From NCBI GenBank assembly GCA_903890345.1, contig CAITAV010000068.1, positions 1 to 9,640 of the forward strand: a stretch of 9,640 bases of DNA, read 5' to 3'. Source of the stretch: an uncultured Actinomycetes bacterium. Its GTDB lineage: Bacteria > Actinomycetota > Actinomycetes > Nanopelagicales > Nanopelagicaceae. The translations under genes and the position numbers were made by a program. The notes under the pieces are model-generated. The model was not told the DNA's origin and did no database searches. It worked only from the letters and a program-made list of their open reading frames with translations. This document shows positions 1-6,248 of this stretch, in pieces (the stretch's first letter is position 1; each line of letters starts with the position of its first letter).

Positions 1-398
1 GAATAAGCAATATTGTCAATTACTTTGCGGTGTGGAAGCAGACCAAAGTGCTGGAAAACCATGGAGAAACGAGTTTTACGTAATTCGCGTAGTCGCTTGT
101 CATCAACTTTTAAAATATCTTCGCCTTCGAATTGAAGTTCACCTTGTGTTGGTTCGATTAAGCGAGTCATGCAACGAACAAGTGTTGATTTACCGGAGCC
201 TGAAAGACCCATCACAACGAACACTTCACCTGGTGCTACATCAAATGAGACATCGCGAACTGCAATTGTGTTACCAGTTTTTGCTCTTAATTCAGTGCGA
301 GATAAATTCGCATCAGCCGATCCAATGATTTTTTCTGGATTATTTCCGAAAACTTTCCATACGTTTTGTACAGAAATCATTGGTGATGCTGAGCTCAT
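1..398 (-). CDS. proV: Glycine betaine/proline-type ABC transporter ATP-binding protein, partial (5' part)
   Basis: This is the N-terminal 132 codons of an open frame that leaves the window at base 1. It is the nucleotide-binding subunit of an osmolyte importer (ProV/OpuAA family), which powers uptake of glycine betaine, proline betaine or similar compounds at the inner face of the membrane. Seen in the sequence: a Walker A motif GLSGSGKST at residues 64-72 and a Q-loop SMVFQHFGLLPHR around residues 112-124, both in ProV wording. An extra stretch of about 40 residues lies between the start and the first core strand (IAVRDVSFDVAPGE), as I recall for actinobacterial ProV proteins. The start is ATG at 398-396 with AGGAG five bases upstream. 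That Shine-Dalgarno overlaps the stop codon of the aldehyde dehydrogenase gene, so the two are cotranscribed and probably coupled. The signature motif, Walker B, CBS domains and partner permease and binding-protein genes would lie beyond the left edge. Confidence 0.93.
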   Translation of the reverse strand, partial: MSSASPMISVQNVWKVFGNNPEKIIGSADANLSRTELRAKTGNTIAVRDVSFDVAPGEVFVVMGLSGSGKSTLVRCMTRLIEPTQGELQFEGEDILKVDDKRLRELRKTRFSMVFQHFGLLPHRKVIDNIAY

Positions 399-406
399 GT
401 ACTCTC

Positions 407-1888
407 CTAGGTGGGATCGGCGAACCATCCAGAACGCGCAGGCTCATTGTTGGTCCAAATGTGTTTAATTTCAAGGTATTCATCCAATCCGGCCTCACCT
501 AATTCCCGGCCGACGCCTGATGCTTTGAATCCGCCCCACTCTGCCTGCGGACGATATGGGCCGAAATCATTGACCCAGATAGTTCCGTGACGAAGCGCTG
601 CGGCGACGTGATTGGCAATTTTTTTATCATCACACCACAGCGCACCTGATAATCCATAAATTGTGTCATTACCCAATGCAATTGCTTCATCAATGCTTTC
701 AAAAGTTTCAATTGTCATAATTGGACCGAATGATTCATCTTGAACGCACTTCATCTTTGATTGGCAATTATCAATTACTGTCGGTGGGAAATACCAACCC
801 TTATTCAAGTCTTCACGATCAATGCGAGTGCCGCCGACCAAAATAGTTGCGCCATCTTTAATGGCATCTTGCATATAAGTCTCAACTTTTGCCAAGTGCT
901 CTTTGCTTATCAATGGACCAGTTTCTGTGCGTGGATCCTCTGGTCCGCCAACATAAATTGCCTTTGCCCGGCGCACGATTTCTGTAACAACTCGCGCATG
1001 AATTGATTTCTCAACGAGTACGCGAGTGCCGGCGGAACAAACTTGGCCTGAGTGCAAGAAGGCTCCAGTAACTGCGTTATCAATTGCAGCATCAATATTG
1101 CTGTTTTCAAAAATAATGTGTGGATTTTTGCCACCTAATTCAAGTGCCACTTTCTTAACAGTTTGCGCCGCCGTTGCCATGATACGACGGCCTGTGATTA
1201 ATCCACCTGTGAAGGAAACCAAATCAACGCGTGGATCTTCAGTCAGTGGAGCGCCAGCTGTTGCTCCGGCTCCACAAATTAAATTTGCAACACCTTTAGG
1301 CAATCCTGCTTCTTCTAATAATTTCATTAAATGAATTGCGGTAGATGGCGATAACTCACTTGGCTTAACAATGAATGAGCATCCTGCAACAAGTGCTGGC
1401 GCAACTTTCCACGAGATTTGCAGTAGCGGATAATTCCATGGACCAATAAGTGCGCATACTCCGACAGCTTCGTGGGTAATAACACTTGAGATGTTGTCGG
1501 CACCGACATCTACCTTGCGATCTTTAAGCTTTAACCCCAGGGCTGCAAAGTGGCGAAATGTAGCTTCAATATCTGCCATGTCATAACGTGTTTCAATCAT
1601 GCGCTTGCCTGTATCGCGAGTTTCAAGGGATGCCAGAATTTCTGCATCGCGCTTAATTAAGTCTGCAACTTTTGTAACGAGTGCACACCGATCTTTCATG
1701 GACCACGATGCATAGACACCTGAATCAAATGAATCACGCGCTGCTTTGATTGCATCGCGAGTATCGGCCGCGGTTGCTTCTGAGACAGTGGCAACTACCG
1801 AGTTATCGTGCGGACTCCTGATCTCTCGCACATCTCCATCAGATGATGCAACCCATGCACCATTTATATAGAGAGTACTTTCAGGCAT
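407..1888 (-). CDS. Betaine-aldehyde-dehydrogenase-like NAD(P)+ aldehyde dehydrogenase
   Basis: A full-length 493-residue member of the aldehyde dehydrogenase superfamily, closest in wording to BetB/GbsA-type betaine aldehyde dehydrogenases. These oxidise betaine aldehyde to glycine betaine with NAD(P)+ in the cytoplasm. Visible motifs: PWNYP with Asn152, KPSE with Lys175 (cofactor binding), ELGGKNP with general base Glu250, and GQVCSAGTR with nucleophile Cys284. The C-terminal segment QAEWGGFKASGVGRELG is typical of the GbsA/BetB group. The usual FTGS motif reads FTGG here. The gene starts 14 bases after the methyltransferase gene ends and finishes 8 bases before proV, so it sits mid-operon. 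The ATG at 1888-1886 has no clear Shine-Dalgarno; the preceding bases are AT-rich (TTTATAAATAA). Because the neighbour is an MttB homologue of unknown substrate, 4-trimethylaminobutyraldehyde dehydrogenase, feeding gamma-butyrobetaine, is a real alternative. Family call is secure; exact substrate is not. Confidence 0.93.
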   Translation of the reverse strand: MPESTLYINGAWVASSDGDVREIRSPHDNSVVATVSEATAADTRDAIKAARDSFDSGVYASWSMKDRCALVTKVADLIKRDAEILASLETRDTGKRMIETRYDMADIEATFRHFAALGLKLKDRKVDVGADNISSVITHEAVGVCALIGPWNYPLLQISWKVAPALVAGCSFIVKPSELSPSTAIHLMKLLEEAGLPKGVANLICGAGATAGAPLTEDPRVDLVSFTGGLITGRRIMATAAQTVKKVALELGGKNPHIIFENSNIDAAIDNAVTGAFLHSGQVCSAGTRVLVEKSIHARVVTEIVRRAKAIYVGGPEDPRTETGPLISKEHLAKVETYMQDAIKDGATILVGGTRIDREDLNKGWYFPPTVIDNCQSKMKCVQDESFGPIMTIETFESIDEAIALGNDTIYGLSGALWCDDKKIANHVAAALRHGTIWVNDFGPYRPQAEWGGFKASGVGRELGEAGLDEYLEIKHIWTNNEPARSGWFADPT

Positions 1889-1902
1889 TTATTTATAAAG
1901 GC

Positions 1903-3342
1903 TTAGGCGTCTAGTTCTGATTTGCGCTGTGCAACGAATTCAGTGAGTTCGGCTAGAACTTGAGCATCCATCTCAGGCTTTTCATACTCTTCTAACTTCT
2001 TCTTCCAAATTTCTTCAGCGCGTGCACGAGTATCTTTTGCACCAAGGCGCATCCAACGCTCGTAATTATCGCTATTAGTTAAGAATGGACGATAGAAGCA
2101 ATCGCGGAAGCGCTCCATAGTGTGGGCTGCGCCTAAGAAGTGACCGCCATGGCCCACTTCAAGGTGAGCATCAAATGCGAGTGAATCTTCATTAAATTCA
2201 AGTGGTGTGAATTCAGCCATCAAGGATTGCAAGATTTCAACATCTACAACGAACTTGTCGTATGAAGAAACCAAGCCACCTTCAAGCCATCCAGCTGTGT
2301 GCATTACCCAGTTAGTGCCTGATAAAAATGTTGGCATCATCGTCATCATTGTTTGGTACGCAGATTGCGCGTCAACTGTTTGTGATGAGTTCAGGCCGCC
2401 ACCGCCACGAAATGGCAAGTTAAGCGAGCGAGCGATTTGGCCAGTACAGAGCAAGCCAATTCCGGACTCTGGTGTACCAAATTGTGGCGAACCAGATTGC
2501 ATATCAATATTAGAAAGAAATGAACCAAAGACAACAGGTGCACCTGGGCGAACAAGTTGAACCAAGGCAATTGCAACAAGTGCTTCTGCCATTTGCTGAG
2601 CAAGTGTTGCAGGAATTGTTACTGGGCTCATTGCACCCATAAGTAAGAATGGCGTTGTTACGACAGGTTGACCGGCCAATGCGTATTCGCGCATTGAGTC
2701 CAACATACGATCATCCCAACGAAGTGGAGAGTTGCAGTTAACTAATGAAATAAGCGCTGGAGTCTCTTCGATTGCCGCGCGGCCACCATGAATGATTTCG
2801 GCCATGCGAATAACATCTTTTGCATTTTCGTGTGTTACGACGTTACCCATAAAGAATTTATCGGTCAGTGTTGCTGCCGCATACGCCATATCTAAGTGGC
2901 GTGAATCAAGTGATAAATCATTAGGTTCTGTAACAACGCCGCCGACAGAATCTAGCGCGTCAAAAGATTGTGATAATCGGCAGAAGTTTTCATAATCTGC
3001 AAATGTTCCATCGCGACGAACATCGCCTTCACGTACGAATGGTGGGCCATAAACCGCACCGAAAACCATTGAGTCGCCACCAATATGAACATTGTTCTTT
3101 GGATTGCGAGCGCGCAGATCAAATTCGCGCGGAGCTTTTGCAACTTGCTTCATCACCCAATCAGGATCGAACTTAACTGTTTCGCCAGAGACTTCTTGTC
3201 CTGCTTCGCGCAACATGTCCACGGCCCACGGTGATGCAAACTCGATGCCAATTTCAGAGACGATGCGACGCCAACCTGCGTGCAGCGTTGCCATTGATTC
3301 TTGACTCAATATGTCATAGCGCGGCATCTTGTTCTGGAACAC
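1903..3342 (-). CDS. MttB-superfamily methyltransferase without pyrrolysine (probable quaternary amine:corrinoid methyltransferase)
   Basis: A 479-residue member of the trimethylamine methyltransferase (MttB) superfamily. Characterised members without pyrrolysine move one methyl group from a quaternary amine (MtgB glycine betaine, MtpB proline betaine, MtcB carnitine) to Co(I) of a partner corrinoid protein. The frame is open throughout with no internal amber codon, so it is a non-Pyl member. Visible features are the barrel segment near residues 311-330 (FRGGGGLNSS, then DAQSAYQ) and the C-terminal hallmark GHGGHFLGAAHTMERFRD near residues 397-414. There is no signal peptide or membrane segment. 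The start is taken as GTG at 3342-3340, because AAAGG lies 8 bases upstream (3355-3351); an ATG five codons later would be too far from it. It heads the operon with the aldehyde dehydrogenase and ProV and diverges from the genes for its probable corrinoid and THF partners. Glycine betaine is the simplest substrate guess, but the sequence alone cannot distinguish it from carnitine, proline betaine or others. Confidence 0.92.
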   Translation of the reverse strand: MFQNKMPRYDILSQESMATLHAGWRRIVSEIGIEFASPWAVDMLREAGQEVSGETVKFDPDWVMKQVAKAPREFDLRARNPKNNVHIGGDSMVFGAVYGPPFVREGDVRRDGTFADYENFCRLSQSFDALDSVGGVVTEPNDLSLDSRHLDMAYAAATLTDKFFMGNVVTHENAKDVIRMAEIIHGGRAAIEETPALISLVNCNSPLRWDDRMLDSMREYALAGQPVVTTPFLLMGAMSPVTIPATLAQQMAEALVAIALVQLVRPGAPVVFGSFLSNIDMQSGSPQFGTPESGIGLLCTGQIARSLNLPFRGGGGLNSSQTVDAQSAYQTMMTMMPTFLSGTNWVMHTAGWLEGGLVSSYDKFVVDVEILQSLMAEFTPLEFNEDSLAFDAHLEVGHGGHFLGAAHTMERFRDCFYRPFLTNSDNYERWMRLGAKDTRARAEEIWKKKLEEYEKPEMDAQVLAELTEFVAQRKSELDA

Positions 3343-3404
3343 GGTGGTGACCTTTCAGATCAGTAAAGCTTTCGCGGGTAATTCAACTCTATTGTGCGTG
3401 GCTC

Positions 3405-3434
3405 TTGACCGAGTACACGCCACGAGAATACGCT
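3405..3434 (+). promoter_or_regulatory. Probable sigma70-type promoter of the iclR-corrinoid operon
   Basis: TTGACC at 3405-3410 (five of six matches to the -35 consensus) is followed by an 18-base spacer and TACGCT at 3429-3434, which fits the TAnnnT -10 pattern common in actinobacteria. Transcription would begin near 3441, about 45 bases before the IclR start codon. It is the best-scoring promoter-like pair that I can see by eye in the control region. There is no experimental support. Confidence 0.5.
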
Positions 3435-3440
3435 AGGAAC

Positions 3441-3458
3441 ATGGAACAAGGGTTCCAT
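3441..3458. promoter_or_regulatory. Perfect inverted repeat ATGGAAC-N4-GTTCCAT, candidate IclR-family operator
   Basis: Two 7-base arms, ATGGAAC (3441-3447) and GTTCCAT (3452-3458), match perfectly around the spacer AAGG. IclR-family regulators bind short palindromes of this general size; the E. coli IclR site, TGGAAATNATTTCCA, shares TGGAA/TTCCA arms. The repeat covers the expected transcription start of the downstream promoter and lies 27 bases before the start codon of an IclR-type gene. Negative autoregulation is therefore the natural reading, perhaps with control of the divergent methyltransferase operon as well. The binding protein is inferred. Confidence 0.55.
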
Positions 3459-3474
3459 ATGATGAAACAGTTTC

Positions 3475-3480
3475 GGGAGG
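3475..3480 (+). promoter_or_regulatory. Ribosome binding site fixing the IclR start
   Basis: GGGAGG ends five bases before ATG at 3486. It decides in favour of this start over the upstream in-frame TTG (3405) and ATGs (3441, 3459, 3462). Those upstream codons lie in the promoter or operator and have no such site. Confidence 0.75.
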
Positions 3481-3485
3481 GCGCA

Positions 3486-4283
3486 ATGGGCAAATCCGAA
3501 TTAACAACTGGCACACAAGCAATCGATCGCGCTACTGCGCTTCTTGCTGACGTCTTGCAATCACAGACTCCACCACTTCTGGGTTCACTTGCACGCGCAC
3601 ATGACATTCCTAAATCAACAACATCTCGCATTCTTGGAGCCCTTGAACGTGCAGGACTCGTACAACGCGATCGCAACGGTGCTTTCTTAGCCGGACAAGT
3701 ACTCACATCTTTTGCCCGCGAACAAAATCAAGATTCAGTTCTTGTCACTCGCATGCGCACGGTTCTTGAAACACTCTCTGAACAAACTGGTGAGACAGCA
3801 AATTTGGCAGTTCCCGGTAACGGTTTTATAAATCTGCTTGACCAAGTTGACGGGCAATATTTGTTAGGTGCTACGAACTGGATTGGCAAGCAAGTTCCTT
3901 ATCACGCATCAGCTCTTGGCAAAGTTTTGCTCGCTTACTCAGCCGTGACCATCTCTGCAGGTCGACTAGAACGTTTAACGGATAAGACCATTACATCTCG
4001 CACCCGTTTGTTAGAGGAATTAGAAGAAGTACGTCGCCGTGGATTTGCAATTATTAGTGATGAGTTAGAAGTTGGACTAGTTGCAGTCGCCGCCCCTATC
4101 CGCGAACAAGATGGTCGGGTCGTAGGTGCAATATCTGTTTCAGGTCCATCTACTCGCCTGAACAGTAAAGAACTTATTCGAATTGGAGATCTCATCGTCT
4201 CTGAAATCGATGCAGTACAAGCACGCAGTAAGAAAAAACCCCAGATGCCTAATCAAAAAATAGGAAAGGTCGGCGCAGCATGA
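3486..4283 (+). CDS. IclR-family transcriptional regulator
   Basis: A 265-residue IclR-type regulator, normal length for the family. Residues about 10-70 form the winged helix-turn-helix (AIDRATALLADVL, then LARAHDIPKSTTSRIL as the recognition region and LVQRDRNGAFLAG as the wing). The remainder is the IclR effector-binding domain, with recognisable stretches VPYHASALGKVLLA, RRRGFAIISDELEVG and GAISVSGP. It would sense a small metabolite, plausibly the betaine, its precursor or a demethylation product. It is the first gene of the plus-strand operon, and its stop overlaps the start of the corrinoid protein gene (ATGA). A perfect palindrome just upstream suggests autoregulation, and its position between the divergent operons suggests it controls both. 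Effector and sign of control cannot be read from the sequence. Confidence 0.94.
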   Translation: MGKSELTTGTQAIDRATALLADVLQSQTPPLLGSLARAHDIPKSTTSRILGALERAGLVQRDRNGAFLAGQVLTSFAREQNQDSVLVTRMRTVLETLSEQTGETANLAVPGNGFINLLDQVDGQYLLGATNWIGKQVPYHASALGKVLLAYSAVTISAGRLERLTDKTITSRTRLLEELEEVRRRGFAIISDELEVGLVAVAAPIREQDGRVVGAISVSGPSTRLNSKELIRIGDLIVSEIDAVQARSKKKPQMPNQKIGKVGAA

Positions 4284-4945
4284 CACATGACGAGATCATC
4301 AAGGCACTCTTTGATGAAACGATGATTGGCAATGCTCCAGCAGTACTCGAACTCACTAATAAGGCTCTTGCAGAAGGAATGGGACCAGACACCATTTTGT
4401 TCGAAGCTCTTATTCCATCTCTAGAAGAAGTTGGCGCACGCTTTGAACGCGGCGATTACTTCGTTCCAGAAATGCTTATTGCAGGTAAAGCTATGTCAGG
4501 TGCGCTAAATGTATTGCGTCCTTTATTAGCAGAAACTGGCGCTGAAACAGTGGGCACATTCCTTATGGGAACAGTTAAAGGCGATGTTCACGATATCGGC
4601 AAGAACCTAGTAAATATCATGCTCGAAGGAGCTGGTTTTAAGGTTATTGATATCGGTGTGCAGGTTGCTCCTGAAAAATTCATTGCAGCAATTAATGAAC
4701 ACCAACCAGATATTTTGGGAATGTCAGCATTTCTCACAACAACTATGCCAATGTTTAAAGTCAACATTCACGAGATCACTAAGGCCGGTTTACGCGACAA
4801 GGTAATCATCATGGTTGGTGGTGCACCCGTAACTCAGGAATATGCAGATGCAGTTGGAGCAGATGGCTTTGCAGCTGATGCATCAACAGCAGTACGTGTT
4901 GCTAAGGATTTAATCCAGAAGAAGCGCGCACTTGTAAATGCCTAA
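4280..4945 (+). CDS. Corrinoid (methyl-carrier) protein, MtgC/MttC type
   Basis: A 221-residue cobalamin-binding methyl carrier, the normal length for MttC/MtgC-like proteins. Residues about 1-90 are the helical cap domain (B12-binding 2, methionine-synthase cap type), including RFERGDYFVPEMLIAGKAM. Residues about 91-215 are the Rossmann-like B12 domain, with GDVHDIGKN at 101-109, where His104 is the expected lower cobalt ligand. It is followed by GMSAFLTTTM and VGGAPVTQEYADAVGADGF, which line the nucleotide tail pocket. It would take a methyl group from the MttB homologue encoded across the divergent promoter and give it to the pterin methyltransferase encoded downstream. The start ATG overlaps the IclR stop as ATGA. 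GGAAAGG at 4263-4269 is a moderately distant ribosome binding site. The stop overlaps the next gene by 8 bases. Confidence 0.95.
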   Translation: MTHDEIIKALFDETMIGNAPAVLELTNKALAEGMGPDTILFEALIPSLEEVGARFERGDYFVPEMLIAGKAMSGALNVLRPLLAETGAETVGTFLMGTVKGDVHDIGKNLVNIMLEGAGFKVIDIGVQVAPEKFIAAINEHQPDILGMSAFLTTTMPMFKVNIHEITKAGLRDKVIIMVGGAPVTQEYADAVGADGFAADASTAVRVAKDLIQKKRALVNA

Positions 4946-5333
4946 ACTTTTAAACCTGTTGTTAGCTGTCGAACACGGCATGAAAAAACCCGTGTGGGAT
5001 TGCACTATGTGCGGACAATGTGTTTTGCACTCAACAGGTATGACGTGTCCGATGACATGTCCAAAAACGCTACGCAATGGTCCATGCGGTGGGGTCCGCG
5101 AAGATGGTCATTGCGAAGTTAAACCAGAGATGAGATGTATTTGGGTTAAAGCTTATGATCGTAAAGTTTCTCTTCCACTACCGACCGTGTGGAAAGAGCA
5201 CTACAACGATCTACGCCCGCCAGTTGATATGCAACTCAAAGGCACATCTTCTTGGGTTAATTTAGTTACTAAGCGCGATCAACAAACGCCAGCAGGATGG
5301 GCTAAGCGCCAAGAAGAAACGCACTCGCACTAA
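4938..5333 (+). CDS. MetV-like small cysteine-rich protein (methylenetetrahydrofolate reductase C-terminal domain family)
   Basis: A 131-residue protein matching the zinc-binding family known as the methylenetetrahydrofolate reductase C-terminal domain, whose acetogen member is MetV, partner of MetF. Eight cysteines fall within residues 22-67: CTMCGQC (22, 25, 28), CPMTC (37, 41), NGPCGG (50), GHCE (59) and RCIW (67). They are arranged as in the family and are likely metal ligands. The tail from about residue 75 has no motif that I recognise. It is shorter than many MetV proteins (about 200 residues in acetogens, from memory). The start at 4938 keeps the N-terminal LLNLLLAVEH helix that precedes the first CxxC in relatives; a later ATG at residue 15 would remove it. 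Its start overlaps the corrinoid gene and its stop shares one base with the next ATG (TAATG). It probably acts in a complex with that MetF homologue, perhaps stabilising it or passing electrons. Confidence 0.88.
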   Translation: MPKLLNLLLAVEHGMKKPVWDCTMCGQCVLHSTGMTCPMTCPKTLRNGPCGGVREDGHCEVKPEMRCIWVKAYDRKVSLPLPTVWKEHYNDLRPPVDMQLKGTSSWVNLVTKRDQQTPAGWAKRQEETHSH

Positions 5334-6235
5334 TGTCAAAGCTGCGCGATTTATTAACACAAACTAAGGACGTTGTTTACACCGCTGAGTTTCCTGTCAT
5401 TGACGGCGGTGGAATGGATCAAGTTAAGAAAAATGTAGAGCGCCTGGCTCCGTGGTTTGCAGCCGTTAATGCAACAGATAACACCGCAGCACATGCTCAC
5501 GCATCAAATGTTTCTGTGGCGATTGCCATGAAGCAACATGGCCTTGAACCAATCATGCAGATTGTTTGCCGCGATAAAAATCGTCTTGCTATTCAGGCGG
5601 ACATGGCAGGTGCCAATCTGCACGGCATCGAAAACATTGCACTTCTCACCGGTGATGACGTAACCGCAGGGGATGAACCAGAGACTCGTCGTGTCTTTGA
5701 TTTGGATGGACCACAAGCAATTAACGTAGCGTCCATTCTTAATGCAGGTACCTATCTTTCTGGACGTAAGTTAAATCCAGCGCCTAATTTCTTTATTTGT
5801 GCTGTTGAAAATCCCTTCGCTCCCCCACATGATTACCGCATCGAGCGAGCCATGAAAAAGCATCGGGCAGGCGCGCAAATGCTTCAACTACAAATTGGAT
5901 ACCACCCAGATCGACTTGAAAAATTCTGTGCAGGTGTTGCAGCAACTGTTCCGGAGTTAGCACTTATCCCAAGCGTTGTTCTAGTGAAAAGTTCTAAGCC
6001 ACTTAACTTTATGAACGATAAGGTTCCGGGCATCAGCGTCCCGCAAGATGTCATTGATCGCGTTGCACAATCTTCTGATCAAGCAGAAGCTGCATATCAA
6101 CTTGCACTCGAACAATGCCAACATGCACTCGCCCTTCCAGGTGTGCGTGGATTGCACATTACAGATTTCCGCCACGACGAAACTCTTGAGCGGTTAATGC
6201 ATGACCTCGGCCGAACACCAAACCAATACACATAA
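5333..6235 (+). CDS. MetF-like methylenetetrahydrofolate reductase
   Basis: A 300-residue flavin-type TIM-barrel protein of the methylenetetrahydrofolate reductase family, close in length to E. coli MetF. Seen: TAEFP with Glu19 at the place of the catalytic glutamate of MetF; a central strand MQIVCRDKNRLAIQAD (residues 75-90), where E. coli has the folate/flavin-contacting HLTC segment; LLTGDD at 104-109, with Asp108 in the place of the ALRGD aspartate; and GAQMLQLQIGYH near 180-190, matching the QxQ region. In biosynthesis the enzyme makes methyl-THF. In this operon, downstream of a methyl-transfer chain, it probably runs in the oxidative direction, turning methyl-THF into methylene-THF for C1 metabolism; that direction is inference. 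It overlaps the MetV-like gene by one base, which supports an obligate pair. The electron acceptor is not evident from the window. Confidence 0.88.
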   Translation: MSKLRDLLTQTKDVVYTAEFPVIDGGGMDQVKKNVERLAPWFAAVNATDNTAAHAHASNVSVAIAMKQHGLEPIMQIVCRDKNRLAIQADMAGANLHGIENIALLTGDDVTAGDEPETRRVFDLDGPQAINVASILNAGTYLSGRKLNPAPNFFICAVENPFAPPHDYRIERAMKKHRAGAQMLQLQIGYHPDRLEKFCAGVAATVPELALIPSVVLVKSSKPLNFMNDKVPGISVPQDVIDRVAQSSDQAEAAYQLALEQCQHALALPGVRGLHITDFRHDETLERLMHDLGRTPNQYT

Positions 6236-6241
6236 CAGGAG
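6236..6241 (+). promoter_or_regulatory. Ribosome binding site fixing the pterin methyltransferase start
   Basis: CAGGAG lies 7 bases before ATG at 6249, starting one base after the metF-like stop codon. It supports this start over the in-frame ATG at 6201, which would overlap the previous gene by 35 bases and add 16 residues (MTSAEHQTN...) unlike the family. Confidence 0.7.
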
Positions 6242-6248
6242 CACTCAC

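Larger units (their letters stand above)
3343..3485. promoter_or_regulatory. Divergent intergenic control region
   Basis: This 143-base stretch separates the two divergent operons and carries the starts of both. On the plus side there is a good promoter, an inverted-repeat candidate operator and a strong ribosome binding site for the IclR gene, each listed separately. On the minus side the only clear element is the AAAGG ribosome binding site of the methyltransferase gene at 3355-3351. TTGAAT at 3386-3381 could be its -35 box, but no -10 box sits at proper spacing (ACTGAT at 16 bases is the best), so I do not call a minus-strand promoter. No ORF here looks real: the plus-strand frame can be opened upstream from TTG at 3405, but that TTG is part of the -35 box. 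Confidence 0.6.

Noticed and set aside
32..468. Plus-strand ORFs opposite proV and the aldehyde dehydrogenase end
   Set aside because: Shadow frames of clearly conserved minus-strand proteins, with low-complexity, unrecognisable translations.
2207..2560. 117-codon plus-strand ORF inside the methyltransferase gene
   Set aside because: It is antisense to a full-length conserved protein and has no ribosome binding site or recognisable domain.
3331..3340. GTTCTGGAAC inverted repeat at the methyltransferase start codon, sharing GAAC with the operator
   Set aside because: Only 4-base arms with a 2-base centre, opposite half-site order to the 3441-3458 palindrome, and inside coding sequence; chance is likely.
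1903..3342. Pyrrolysine-type MttB
   Set aside because: The frame is continuous without an internal TAG, so no amber-encoded pyrrolysine is present.
3405..3485. Longer IclR reading frame starting at TTG 3405
   Set aside because: Its first bases form the -35 box, it runs through the palindrome, and the added residues do not look like IclR; GGGAGG before ATG 3486 marks the real start.
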